NCBI GenBank assembly: GCA_964642505.1
Contig: CAZXQY010000001.1
Coordinates: 1-64,000 of the forward strand
Source: TMED69 sp964642505
Lineage (GTDB): Bacteria > Pseudomonadota > Gammaproteobacteria > Ga0077536
Reading direction: 5' to 3'
Length of the DNA stretch: 64,000 nucleotides
The notes under the pieces are model-generated. The model searched no databases, was not told where the DNA came from, and saw nothing but the letters and a program-made list of their open reading frames with translations. The stretch's first letter is position 1. Every line of letters starts with the position of its first letter. Made by a program: the position numbers and the translations under genes. Below are positions 8,934 to 17,878 of the stretch, one piece after another.

Positions 8934-8954
8934 AGATAGGCTTCGTTTCTAAAA

Positions 8955-10328
8955 ATGCGTAACAAACATATTCTAGTAATCGACGACGAACCAGGAATAA
9001 GAACGTTACTCAAAGAGATTTTAGAAGAGGAAGGGTATAAAGTATCTGTCGCTAAAGATGCCGAGAGCGCCAAGTTTAATCGACAAAAAGAGCGAGCCGA
9101 CATCACCCTACTTGATCTATGGCTTCCTGATGCTGACGGCTTATCTCTTCTAAAGGAATGGGCTGACGGCGCAGAGAACGAGAGTCCAATAATCGTCATG
9201 ACAGGACACGGGACTGCTGAAACAGCGATCGAAGCGTTGAAGTTGGGAGCCTATGACTTTATCGAGAAACCATTATCCACACCGAAAGTCTTAATTAGCA
9301 TCCAAAGAGCACTGGAAAACGCGAATTTGAATTTTGAAAACCTGAGGCTGAAAAAACTGGATCAAGACCTTAGCGGTTTCGTAGCTCGAAATGTTGCGAT
9401 GACTAAGCTAAAAGAAAATTGTCTAAAAGCATCCAACCATCGAGCCAACGTTCTTATTTCTGGAGAGTCAGGAGTAGGAAAAGAAACCACCGCCAGGTAT
9501 ATCCACCAGTCCGGTCTCTATAAAGACAAAAATTTTATTTTACTGAATCTAGCTGGACTGAACGGCGAGGAACAAGAAAGAAAGTTATTCGGATTTCACT
9601 CTCCAAATAAAGTCGGGTATGGAGCGTTAGAACTTGCACAAAAGGGCACTGTGTTTTTCAAAGACATCGCTAATCTGGATTATAATGTTCAGGCTAAACT
9701 GGTTCGGGTTCTGGAAAACAAGGTTTTCTTTCGAACATCAGGGCAGGAGGCTATTCCTCTAACCTCTCGAATAATAGCAAGCACAAAAAAAGGATTAATG
9801 GACTTAGTGTCCCAAGATAAATTCCGGGAAGACTTATACTACCAACTCAATGTTATTCCCTTAACGGTACCCTCCCTCAGACAAAGAAAAGAAGAAATAG
9901 ATGAGTTAGTAGACAATTTCGTCAGAGTACTGGCGGCTAAGGAAGGTTTGCCTTTAAGGCAATTCAGTAAAGCGGCCAAAACACGATTAAAACAATATCA
10001 TTGGCCTGGCAACCTTAGGGAACTTAAAAACTATGTGCAGCGATTATTGATACTTGGCTCAACGGGTCTAGTAGAAAAAACAGAAATAGATCACATTTTG
10101 ACGCCCAAGGAAAAACCGCAACCCGGATTAAATGACGAAATTTTTCGGTTGCCGCTAAAATTAGCCCGCCTTGAATTTGAAAAAACATACCTTCAGAAAC
10201 AGCTGAAGACCTTTGCTGGGAATGTGGCCCAAATGTCCGAACACATAGAAATTGAACGCACCCATTTATACCGTAAATTGCGAAGTTTGCATGTTGATAT
10301 AAAAGAATCCAAGAAAGGTCCCGATTAA
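8955..10328 (+). CDS. ntrX: NtrX response regulator with a degenerate sigma-54 AAA+ domain
   Basis: Response regulator partner of NtrY. The receiver domain (1-120) is intact: the DDE acidic pocket near 10-12, phospho-acceptor Asp54 in LLDLWLPD, and Lys105. The central NtrC-type AAA+ domain keeps Walker A (GESGVGK, 170-176). However, the GAFTGA loop that contacts sigma-54 is gone and the region shortened (LFGFHSPNKVGYGALE, from 211), Walker B reads VFFKDI instead of LFLDEI, and the second arginine-finger position is Gln297. The C-terminal Fis-type helix-turn-helix is present (THLYRKLRSL). It probably binds DNA and acts without driving sigma-54. The stop overlaps the trkA ATG. Confidence 0.92.
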   Translation: MRNKHILVIDDEPGIRTLLKEILEEEGYKVSVAKDAESAKFNRQKERADITLLDLWLPDADGLSLLKEWADGAENESPIIVMTGHGTAETAIEALKLGAYDFIEKPLSTPKVLISIQRALENANLNFENLRLKKLDQDLSGFVARNVAMTKLKENCLKASNHRANVLISGESGVGKETTARYIHQSGLYKDKNFILLNLAGLNGEEQERKLFGFHSPNKVGYGALELAQKGTVFFKDIANLDYNVQAKLVRVLENKVFFRTSGQEAIPLTSRIIASTKKGLMDLVSQDKFREDLYYQLNVIPLTVPSLRQRKEEIDELVDNFVRVLAAKEGLPLRQFSKAAKTRLKQYHWPGNLRELKNYVQRLLILGSTGLVEKTEIDHILTPKEKPQPGLNDEIFRLPLKLARLEFEKTYLQKQLKTFAGNVAQMSEHIEIERTHLYRKLRSLHVDIKESKKGPD

Positions 10329-11701
10329 TGAAGATCCTAATATTAGGCGCCGGTCAAGTCGGTTCCTCTGTGGCCACCAATCTTTGCAACGAGGCCAATG
10401 ATATAACGGTAGTCGACAAGAACGCCGCTGCTTTGCATCATCTTCAAGATAGGTTAGATCTAAGAACAGTATTAGGACACGCGTCGTCTCCAGATATTTT
10501 AAATGAAGCTGGTGCAACGGATGCCAACATGATTATTGCCGTCACCAATAGCGACGAAACTAATATGGTCGCCTGCCAAGTAGCGTACACCCTATTCCAC
10601 ACCCCTTTAAAGATCGCCAGGATAAGAGAGAGTAGCTACCATAAGCATTCGGAATTATTTAAGACTGACTCAGTGCCCATAGACTTTTTAATCAGCCCAG
10701 AACAGGAAGTTACCGAATACACTCGCCGAATCATTGAATTTCCAGGAGCCATGCAGGTTTTAGATTTCGCTGAAGGGCGTGTTCAATTGGTTACGGCAAA
10801 AGCTTTTTATGGAGGTCCTTTAGTTGGTCACAGGCTAAAAGAATTGCCAGAACAACTGCCGGGGATCGAAACTCGAATTACTACCATTTTTCGCCGACAA
10901 GAGGCTATCGTTCCAACCGGTGAGACTGTTATTGAAGCTGGAGACGAGATTCTATTCATCGCTGCTCCCCACCATATCAAAGCGGTGATGAGCGAATTCC
11001 AGAAACTTGACCGACCCAATAGGAGAGTGATAATCGCAGGCGGCGGACAGATCGGGACAAAACTTGCCCAGGCCCTTAACAAAACCTATAGAGTCAAAGT
11101 CATTGAAAGCAATGAAAAGCGTGCTAAGCATGTGTCCGAAGAACTTAAAAATTGCTATGTCCTGCACGGAGACGCTACAGACGAAGAATTATTACTAGAA
11201 GAAAATATTGACGACACCGATGTTTTTTGCGCACTAACTAACGCTGATGAGGCTAATATTATTTCTTCCATGTTGGCGAAGCGCTTGGGAGCGAAAACGG
11301 TGATGACCTTGATAAATAGGGCGGCTTATGTTGATTTAGTTCAACAAGATTTGATTGACATCGCCATCTCTCCCCAACAGGCTACTATTGGGAGTGTTCT
11401 GGCCCACGTGCGTCGAGCTGATGTTGTTAAGGTCCACTCCCTGAGGGGAGGAGCTGCTGAGGCTATTGAAGCTATTGCACACGGTGACAGTAGGTCTAGC
11501 CAAGTGGTAGGAAAAAGAATCGAAGACATAAGACTACCCGCCGGCACAACTATCGGGGCGATAGCGCGGGGCACTGAAGTTATCATGGGTCACCACGACA
11601 CCGTCATTAAAGCAGAAGATCACATATTATTAGTAGTAACCGACAAACGGAAAGTACCAAATGTGGAAAAATTGTTTCAAGTACCATTAGAATACCTTTA
11701 A
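10328..11701 (+). CDS. trkA: Trk system potassium uptake regulatory subunit TrkA
   Basis: The peripheral cytoplasmic NAD(H)-binding subunit that gates the Trk potassium channel. The 457 residues form two RCK repeats: Rossmann glycine motifs GAGQVGSSVA near residue 7 and GGGQIGTKLA near residue 240, each followed by a TrkA-C domain. The length equals the E. coli protein within one residue. Its ATG overlaps the ntrX stop (TAATG), and trkH follows after 18 bases, so the regulator and both Trk subunits form one transcription unit. Confidence 0.97.
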   Translation: MKILILGAGQVGSSVATNLCNEANDITVVDKNAAALHHLQDRLDLRTVLGHASSPDILNEAGATDANMIIAVTNSDETNMVACQVAYTLFHTPLKIARIRESSYHKHSELFKTDSVPIDFLISPEQEVTEYTRRIIEFPGAMQVLDFAEGRVQLVTAKAFYGGPLVGHRLKELPEQLPGIETRITTIFRRQEAIVPTGETVIEAGDEILFIAAPHHIKAVMSEFQKLDRPNRRVIIAGGGQIGTKLAQALNKTYRVKVIESNEKRAKHVSEELKNCYVLHGDATDEELLLEENIDDTDVFCALTNADEANIISSMLAKRLGAKTVMTLINRAAYVDLVQQDLIDIAISPQQATIGSVLAHVRRADVVKVHSLRGGAAEAIEAIAHGDSRSSQVVGKRIEDIRLPAGTTIGAIARGTEVIMGHHDTVIKAEDHILLVVTDKRKVPNVEKLFQVPLEYL

Positions 11702-11719
11702 AAATTTTACAGAGCGCAA

Positions 11720-13174
11720 ATGTTTTGGAATAAAACCACGAGGAAAATTTTAGGCGCGTTCCTTACTGGCTTCAGCTTCTTTTTAATTTTCCCTCTAATC
11801 ATATCAATTCTTTTTGACGACAAGAATTCAGATATTTTCGTCTGGACCTCCTCTGTGACCTGCGTAGCCGGTTTGGCACTTTGGCTACCACTTCATAATC
11901 AGTCTCAAGAATTAAAAATTCGCGATGGCTTTCTCATAGTTGCGCTTTTTTGGATAGTCCTAAGTGTAATCGGCGCTATACCGTTTTTTCTTTGCGAGAA
12001 AATAGAACTTACTTGGGCTGATTCTATCTTTGAATCGTTTTCAGGACTGACTACGACTGGCGCTACAGTCATAACAGGTCTAGATCATCTCCCTCCATCT
12101 CTCTTGTTCTATAGACAAATGCTCCAGTGGCTCGGTGGAATGGGAATCATTGTCCTCGCTGTGGCAATTCTGCCAATTCTAGGAATAGGTGGAATGCAGT
12201 TATACAAGGCTGAAACTCCCGGCCCAATTAAAGACACAAAGCTGACACCAAGAATCAAAGAAACAGCAAAAGCATTGTGGTACATATACGTGAGCCTAAC
12301 CGTTTTATGCGCTGTTTCTTACTATTTCGCTGGGATGTCTGCCTTCGACGCTATAGGACATAGCTTCTCTACCATAGCAATTGGAGGATTCTCGACACAT
12401 GACGAAAGCATTGGTTTTTTTGACAGTCCTCTTATCGACAGTGTCGCTATTCTCTTCATGTTCTTAGCTGGCATTAACTTCAGCCTACACTTTCTCGCCT
12501 GGAGAGGAAACAAAATAGCTGCCTACTTTTTAGATTCTGAATTCCAAGCATACGCTGCGGTCTTGTTAACCGTATTTTTTCTTTGCGCGATTGTATTAAT
12601 TATGAACGATAGCTATTCATCAGTACTTGACTCTATCAGATATGGCTTGTTTCAAGCGGTTTCGATAGGGACCACAACAGGCTTCACGAACGCCACCTTT
12701 CATGTTTGGCCAACCTACCTCCCTACACTCTTAATACTAACCAGCTTTATAGGAGGATGTGCTGGATCCACCGGGGGAGGTATAAAGGTAATACGATGCA
12801 TGCTTCTTTTCAAACAAGGGGTACGAGAGATAAGACGACTAATTCATCCAAACGCGATAATTAATATAAGGATTGGTGATAGAGTAATACCCGACAAGAT
12901 CGTGGATAGCGTTTGGGGTTACTTCGCAGCATATATTTTGATTTTTGTTGTTATATTGCTAAGTTTAATGGCGACAGGGCTAGATCAGACTACGGCTATC
13001 TCTGCTGTCGCGGCCTGTATGAACAACCTTGGTCCTGGACTTGGAGCGGTACATCAACACTATGGAGAACTCACTGACAGTGCCAAATATTTGCTGTGTT
13101 TCGCTATGTTGATGGGAAGACTAGAGATTTTTACGCTGTTGGTTTTACTTTCACCGGCATTTTGGCGCGCCTAA
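11720..13174 (+). CDS. trkH: Trk potassium uptake transporter TrkH
   Basis: The membrane channel subunit of the Trk potassium system, 484 residues with about ten hydrophobic segments. The four pore loops are recognisable by their TTGA, IGGFST-, TTGFT- and NNLGPG-like selectivity segments. A GGCAGSTGGGIKV stretch between loops three and four matches the gating region of TrkH/KtrB. It is the last gene of the plus-strand run that starts at def and converges with pyrD, with a stem-loop between them. Confidence 0.96.
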   Translation: MFWNKTTRKILGAFLTGFSFFLIFPLIISILFDDKNSDIFVWTSSVTCVAGLALWLPLHNQSQELKIRDGFLIVALFWIVLSVIGAIPFFLCEKIELTWADSIFESFSGLTTTGATVITGLDHLPPSLLFYRQMLQWLGGMGIIVLAVAILPILGIGGMQLYKAETPGPIKDTKLTPRIKETAKALWYIYVSLTVLCAVSYYFAGMSAFDAIGHSFSTIAIGGFSTHDESIGFFDSPLIDSVAILFMFLAGINFSLHFLAWRGNKIAAYFLDSEFQAYAAVLLTVFFLCAIVLIMNDSYSSVLDSIRYGLFQAVSIGTTTGFTNATFHVWPTYLPTLLILTSFIGGCAGSTGGGIKVIRCMLLFKQGVREIRRLIHPNAIINIRIGDRVIPDKIVDSVWGYFAAYILIFVVILLSLMATGLDQTTAISAVAACMNNLGPGLGAVHQHYGELTDSAKYLLCFAMLMGRLEIFTLLVLLSPAFWRA

Positions 13175-13175
13175 T

Positions 13176-13200
13176 CGGACGAATGATTTATTCGCATCCG
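13176..13200. terminator. stem-loop between convergent trkH and pyrD
   Basis: CGGA-CGAAT and ATTCG-CA-TCCG form an imperfect stem of about 9 bp with a 2-base bulge and a 5-base loop. It lies 2 bases after the trkH stop and 8 bases before the pyrD stop. It probably ends transcription from one or both sides. The T tract on the plus side is short (TTT), so efficiency is uncertain. Confidence 0.4.
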
Positions 13201-13207
13201 TTTCCAC

Positions 13208-14161
13208 TCAATAAAAATCGTCGTTTAATTTTAAGGCGCCCGTGATTTGGGAAAGTTCCTCCAGAGCGTGGCGGTCCATGTACTCAATAATCCCCTTATT
13301 TATCTCTTTACAGAGTCCCGAATCATAGAATAACCCCGTTCCAATGCCAACTGCACTAGCCCCTGCTAGCAGGAATTCAAGGGCATCTGTGGCAGAGACT
13401 ATTCCCCCTTGTCCGATTATTGGAACGTCGAAGCGCTTCGACACCTCATAAACCTCATAAACACGTAAAAGTGCCATTGGCTTTATAGCCGGCCCGGAGA
13501 GCCCTCCTTGATTATTGCCCAAAACTGGTCTTCTGGACTCGACATCTATAGCCATAGCCGTAAAAGTATTTGATACGGAAAGCGCATCGGTTCCAGCCTC
13601 AATGCAGGCTTTGGCACTATCGGCAATGCTGGTCTGGTTAGGAGATAATTTTGTTATTAATGGCTTCGTTGTGGCTGCCCTACATGTTTCCACGACACTT
13701 GCCGACATTTTTAAATCGTTTCCGAAAGCTATTCCTCCATCTTTCACATTGGGGCAAGATATATTTATCTCTATTGCGTCGATGTCAGAATCTTCAAAAA
13801 TTTCTGTCACCGCCCCATATTCTTCTACAGTGGAACCAGATACGTTAGCAATATATTTAGTTTCTTCAAAATTAAGGTTCGGTAAAATATCTCTAACTAC
13901 CGCTAAAGCGCCTGGATTTTGCAAACCAATCGCGTTAATCATTCCGCTTGGTGTTTCATAAATCCTATGTGGCATATTTCCTAGCCTGGGCTCGAGAGTT
14001 GTGCCCTTCAAACAAACAGCGCCAACTTCCAGATTAGAAAAAACGTCGACCCTTGTGTATTCTTCTCCAAATCCAACACAGCCTGAGAGCAAAAATATGG
14101 GAGACCGAAGTTTTAGACCGCAGAATTTTAAGGACAAATCTTTTTTATCAAAACTCGACAT
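13208..14161 (-). CDS. pyrD: dihydroorotate dehydrogenase, class 1B catalytic subunit (PyrD/PyrDB)
   Basis: Oxidises dihydroorotate to orotate in pyrimidine synthesis, using FMN. The sequence follows class 1B: KGTTLEPRLGN and the METPSGM-like YETPSGMINAIGLQNPG segment early on, then NISCPNVKDGG with the active-site cysteine that marks class 1 enzymes (class 2 has Ser). The C-terminus has GQGGIVSATDALEFLLAGA for phosphate binding of FMN. There is no N-terminal membrane helix as in class 2. Class 1B works with the iron-sulfur/FAD subunit PyrK, which is not in this window. I chose ATG 14161 (317 residues, AGGA 10 bases upstream); GTG 14200 is the alternative. Confidence 0.9.
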   Translation of the reverse strand: MSSFDKKDLSLKFCGLKLRSPIFLLSGCVGFGEEYTRVDVFSNLEVGAVCLKGTTLEPRLGNMPHRIYETPSGMINAIGLQNPGALAVVRDILPNLNFEETKYIANVSGSTVEEYGAVTEIFEDSDIDAIEINISCPNVKDGGIAFGNDLKMSASVVETCRAATTKPLITKLSPNQTSIADSAKACIEAGTDALSVSNTFTAMAIDVESRRPVLGNNQGGLSGPAIKPMALLRVYEVYEVSKRFDVPIIGQGGIVSATDALEFLLAGASAVGIGTGLFYDSGLCKEINKGIIEYMDRHALEELSQITGALKLNDDFY

Positions 14162-14207
14162 TTCGTTAGTATCCTGAAAACCCCTTTTAGATTTAAACAC
14201 CTAAAAT

Positions 14208-14678
14208 ATGTTCAACATTGTACTGCACCGACCACAAATAGCTCCAAATACAGGCAATATTATACGACTATGCGCCAATACGGGGGCAAATCTACACTTG
14301 ATAGAGCCAATAGGTTTTAATTTAACCGACAAAAAGCTCAGAAGGGCCGGCCTAGATTATCACGACCTTAGCTTGGTGAAAACACATGACTCTCTCAAAT
14401 CTTGCCTTCAATCTCTCAAGAAAAATCAGGTTTTTGCCTTCTCAACCAAGGGCAAGACTAACGTGTTCCACGCGCATTTTATCAGAAATAGCTTACTAGT
14501 ATTTGGCTCCGAAACGGCCGGGCTACCACCAGGTTTCCTGAATAGTCTAGCTCCAGAACAGTCGTTGAAAATACCAATGGTCGAAAGCTCTCGTTGCCTA
14601 AACCTATCAAACGCGGTCGCCGTAGGTTTATTTGAAGCTTGGCGTCAAAACGGCCTAGAGGGATCGTTCAAAAACTAA
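14208..14678 (+). CDS. trmL: tRNA (cytidine/uridine-34-2'-O)-methyltransferase TrmL
   Basis: A small SPOUT (trefoil-knot) methyltransferase that 2'-O-methylates the wobble base of tRNA-Leu isoacceptors. At 156 residues it is the minimal family length. Motif 1 is RPQIAPNTGNIIRLCANTG, the middle motif is LVFGSETAGLPP, and motif 3 is RCLNLSNAVAVGLFEAWRQ. It is divergent from pyrD with only about 46 bases between the start codons, so the promoters must overlap. Confidence 0.95.
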   Translation: MFNIVLHRPQIAPNTGNIIRLCANTGANLHLIEPIGFNLTDKKLRRAGLDYHDLSLVKTHDSLKSCLQSLKKNQVFAFSTKGKTNVFHAHFIRNSLLVFGSETAGLPPGFLNSLAPEQSLKIPMVESSRCLNLSNAVAVGLFEAWRQNGLEGSFKN

Positions 14679-14681
14679 TTG

Positions 14682-15698
14682 CTAGAAAATTTCAGGCTTT
14701 GGCCCTCTCGACAACAAGTGATCCAACGCCTCTTTAGGCGTTCTAATATTTTTCAAAACGGAAATGACCTCAGATATTACTGGAAAATTTTCAAAGTTTA
14801 TTTCGTCTAATTTATCTAAAGCACGCGCCGTATGATAACCTTCCACCAATCTCCCAGTACCCGATAAACGTTCGTCAAATTTACCCGCGGAGGCAAGGCT
14901 TAGTCCAAACTGCCTATTTCGAGACTTATCGTCCGAACAGGTCAAGATCAAGTCACCCAACCCGGATAAACCCATGAAAGTGCTTTTCTTAGCACCGCGA
15001 TTTTCCCCATAGTTAGCCATCTCCCCCAACCCCCGAACTACCAGCGCTGATCGAGCGCTACTACCCAATTCCAGTCCGTCCGCAATTCCGGCGGCTATAG
15101 CAATGATATTCTTCAGTGCTCCACCAATTTCAACCCCTGTTACGTCCGTAGTCGTGTAGAGCCTAAAAAACTTAGTGTGTAGATATTTTCTCAAAAAAGA
15201 CGAGAGTTCCTCACTCTCAGTTCCTACTGTGATGGCTGTGGGGGAACCCGCCATTACCTCTGACGCAAAGCTAGGTCCCGAAATTTGCGCAAAAGGTCGA
15301 TCCCCGAAAGATTCCGCGAATATTTCATGCGCTAAATGAAGAGATTCTTGCTCGATTCCCTTGCTAGCGCACACAATAAAATTAGAATAGACCCCCTCTT
15401 CGCTAACATGAAGCGCGGCTTCTCTTAAACTTTGAAACGGCGCCACAAAAACCACAGCATCAACCTCCAATCCCCGTAGGCTCCCAATTGGATAAACAGT
15501 ACGGGACAGATAAATGTCCGATCGGAATGTCGGATGAAATCTACGTTGCCGCATAACCGATACTAGCTCTGGATTTTTATCCCATAAATAGGAAACGCAT
15601 CCCCCTTTGGAAAAAACATTGGCAACGGCCGTCCCCCAAGCACCGGCGCCCACTACTAACACCGAGGGCGAACGACTTGTTTTTCTTTCTAATCCCAA
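14682..15698 (-). CDS. gpsA: NAD(P)-dependent glycerol-3-phosphate dehydrogenase
   Basis: Reduces dihydroxyacetone phosphate to sn-glycerol-3-phosphate for phospholipid synthesis. The N-terminal GAGAWGTAVANVFSKGG is the dinucleotide fold. VGGALKNIIAIAAGIADG-like IGGALKNIIAIAAG carries the catalytic lysine, and GLGDLILTCSDDKSRNRQFG is the substrate-binding signature. The apparent start is TTG 15698; GTG 15662 would begin just before the Rossmann strand. It follows a membrane rhodanese by 13 bases, the order seen around yibN-grxC-secB-gpsA in E. coli, but grxC and secB are missing here. Confidence 0.95.
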   Translation of the reverse strand: MGLERKTSRSPSVLVVGAGAWGTAVANVFSKGGCVSYLWDKNPELVSVMRQRRFHPTFRSDIYLSRTVYPIGSLRGLEVDAVVFVAPFQSLREAALHVSEEGVYSNFIVCASKGIEQESLHLAHEIFAESFGDRPFAQISGPSFASEVMAGSPTAITVGTESEELSSFLRKYLHTKFFRLYTTTDVTGVEIGGALKNIIAIAAGIADGLELGSSARSALVVRGLGEMANYGENRGAKKSTFMGLSGLGDLILTCSDDKSRNRQFGLSLASAGKFDERLSGTGRLVEGYHTARALDKLDEINFENFPVISEVISVLKNIRTPKEALDHLLSRGPKPEIF

Positions 15699-15711
15699 TT
15701 GTTTAGCCCAG

Positions 15712-16131
15712 TTATTCTGATTCCCTCTCTAGGGGAAAACTCTCCTGTTGCCATGCGAGTATACCGCCCTTTATGGTTTGAGTTCTCTCAAAACCGAGTT
15801 GTTTCAGGGTTTTCAAGGCTTCTGAACTTTCTCCTCCATTCTGACAACAGAGTAGAATCGACTTGTCCTTATGTTTTTGCAAATCGGATATAGACTCCCG
15901 GATACGTCCCAGTGGTAAATTTAAAGCTCCAATTATATGACCTTTCTTGTAATCACCGTTCTTCCTGACATCGAGAACCAACGCGTTATTTTGGTTCATT
16001 AGATTTACTGCTTGAAAAGGAGTCACCCCTTCGAAGGATCTGAAAATGCTAATCGTGAGAGTCGTCGCAACCATTACAAACATGGTTACTAAAACCCAAT
16101 GATTCACCACGAATTCTGAAATTTGTTCCAT
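15712..16131 (-). CDS. membrane-anchored rhodanese-like protein (YibN type)
   Basis: A 139-residue protein with one N-terminal membrane helix (about 13-31) and a single rhodanese domain. The domain has LVLDVRKNGDYKKGHIIGALNLP and an active-site loop starting with Cys-Cys (CCQNGGESSEA), so persulfide chemistry is possible. E. coli YibN has the same architecture and sits beside grxC, secB and gpsA, divergent from gpmI. This copy is also divergent from gpmI. The substrate is unknown. Confidence 0.88.
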   Translation of the reverse strand: MEQISEFVVNHWVLVTMFVMVATTLTISIFRSFEGVTPFQAVNLMNQNNALVLDVRKNGDYKKGHIIGALNLPLGRIRESISDLQKHKDKSILLCCQNGGESSEALKTLKQLGFERTQTIKGGILAWQQESFPLERESE

Positions 16132-16286
16132 GACCTACTAACCCAAATGCGTCGTTAAAAAATTGTGAGCCACATCTTATCGAAATAGTCGATTGTGGTA
16201 CACTGGTAGCTAACCAAACGGCATTCGGAATTGCCGGTACCTCCTATTCTTTAACGAGTATTATTAGTAACCTTTAATTTAGATAG

Positions 16287-17861
16287 ATGGGCAAACAAAA
16301 AAATCGGGTATTACTGGTGATTCTTGACGGGTGGGGTCATAGCAAGGATCGGCGCTTTAATGCCATATTATCGGCGAATACACCAAATTGGGACAAGTTC
16401 TTAAAGCAACATCCCAATTCCCAATTAAAATGTTCGGGCACCGAAGTAGGTCTACCAATTGACCAAATGGGCAATTCCGAAGTCGGACATATGCATATGG
16501 GTGCTGGCCGATTGATCCGACAAGATTTATCTAGAATAAATAAGTGTATTTCCGATAATAAGCTTCAATCCATCAACTGTCTCGTACAGGCATTCGATCT
16601 GCTAGCAAAAAAAGGATCGACCCTCCATCTCTTAGGCCTTTTATCTCCCGGTGGAGTTCACAGCCATATCGATCATCTAGAAAGTCTTATCGCGCTAGCC
16701 GAAGAGAAAAATGTCCGTCAAGTTTTGATCCACGGATTTTTAGATGGAAGAGATACCGCACCCAAATGCGCAGCAGACTCCATCACTCGTATAGAGACTT
16801 TGTGTAATAGATCAGAGAATGTCAAGATTGCGTCGATTGTCGGCCGCTATTACGCAATGGATAGGAATGGTAACTGGGATCGAACTAAACTAGCACATGA
16901 TTTAATTACTCAAAATAAAGCAATATACAAAGCGCCATCCGCTCTAGAAGGACTACTTGCGGGATATGCTAGAGGAGAAACGGATGAGTTTATTCAAGCC
17001 ACTAAAATCACTGGTGGAATTATAAACCCTAATGTCGAAAAGGAAGATATCGGCCTATTTACTAATTTCAGAGCAGATCGTGCGAGGCAACTAACGGCTA
17101 GCCTCGCCAATAAAAATTTCGAAGAATTCGCTCGTGACGAGGCCTGTGTTTTCAATAATTTCATTACCATGACAAACTATGGTGATAGTTTCGACCTTCC
17201 TTTACTTTTCCCTCAGCCAGATATACAAGAAACTCTCGGACAGATAATCTCAGATCACAAACTCTATCAAATTCGAATAGCGGAAACAGAGAAATATGCA
17301 CACGTGACCTTCTTTTTCAACGGCGGAAGAGAACAAGCCTTTCCCCGAGAAAAGCGAATACTAATACCTTCTCCCGATGTAGCCACTTATGATTTAAAGC
17401 CGGAAATGAGTGCTCTAGAAGTAACAGACGCGATATGCAAATCTCTCAGAGATGACAGTTGCGATGTAATAATAAGTAACTTCGCAAACGCAGATATGGT
17501 TGGACATACTGGCGTCTTTGATGCTGCCGTTCGAGCTGTTGAAACTCTTGATAATTGCCTAGGAACTATCGCGAAAACAGCTGCAAAATGCAATGTCCAA
17601 CTATTGATTACCGCAGACCACGGCAACGTAGAAAACATGTGTCATTCGAAAATTGGATCTTCGGAAGAGTATTCGCCACACACGGCGCACACTAACAATA
17701 CGGTGCCTTTGGTTTATCTCGGGCCACTCGAACGTAGAGTGGTCGACGGACATTTGAAAGATATAGCGCCCACGATACTAGAGTTACTAGGAATCGATCG
17801 CCCTCGCAGCATGACTGGAAATTCGCTATTCAGATATAGAAAACAATTAGAGGAAGTCTAG
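16287..17861 (+). CDS. gpmI: 2,3-bisphosphoglycerate-independent phosphoglycerate mutase
   Basis: Interconverts 3- and 2-phosphoglycerate in glycolysis and gluconeogenesis with two Mn ions and a phosphoserine intermediate. The 524 residues start with ILDGWG (first metal Asp), the catalytic serine lies in QMGNSEVGHMHMGAGR (near residue 64), and the second metal cluster includes ADHGNVENM. The length matches E. coli GpmI (514). It is followed after 8-17 bases by an EnvC-like gene and ctpA, the same order as gpmI-envC-yibQ regions in other gammaproteobacteria. Confidence 0.97.
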   Translation: MGKQKNRVLLVILDGWGHSKDRRFNAILSANTPNWDKFLKQHPNSQLKCSGTEVGLPIDQMGNSEVGHMHMGAGRLIRQDLSRINKCISDNKLQSINCLVQAFDLLAKKGSTLHLLGLLSPGGVHSHIDHLESLIALAEEKNVRQVLIHGFLDGRDTAPKCAADSITRIETLCNRSENVKIASIVGRYYAMDRNGNWDRTKLAHDLITQNKAIYKAPSALEGLLAGYARGETDEFIQATKITGGIINPNVEKEDIGLFTNFRADRARQLTASLANKNFEEFARDEACVFNNFITMTNYGDSFDLPLLFPQPDIQETLGQIISDHKLYQIRIAETEKYAHVTFFFNGGREQAFPREKRILIPSPDVATYDLKPEMSALEVTDAICKSLRDDSCDVIISNFANADMVGHTGVFDAAVRAVETLDNCLGTIAKTAAKCNVQLLITADHGNVENMCHSKIGSSEEYSPHTAHTNNTVPLVYLGPLERRVVDGHLKDIAPTILELLGIDRPRSMTGNSLFRYRKQLEEV

Positions 17862-17878
17862 AGCCAGGCTTGAGTCGT

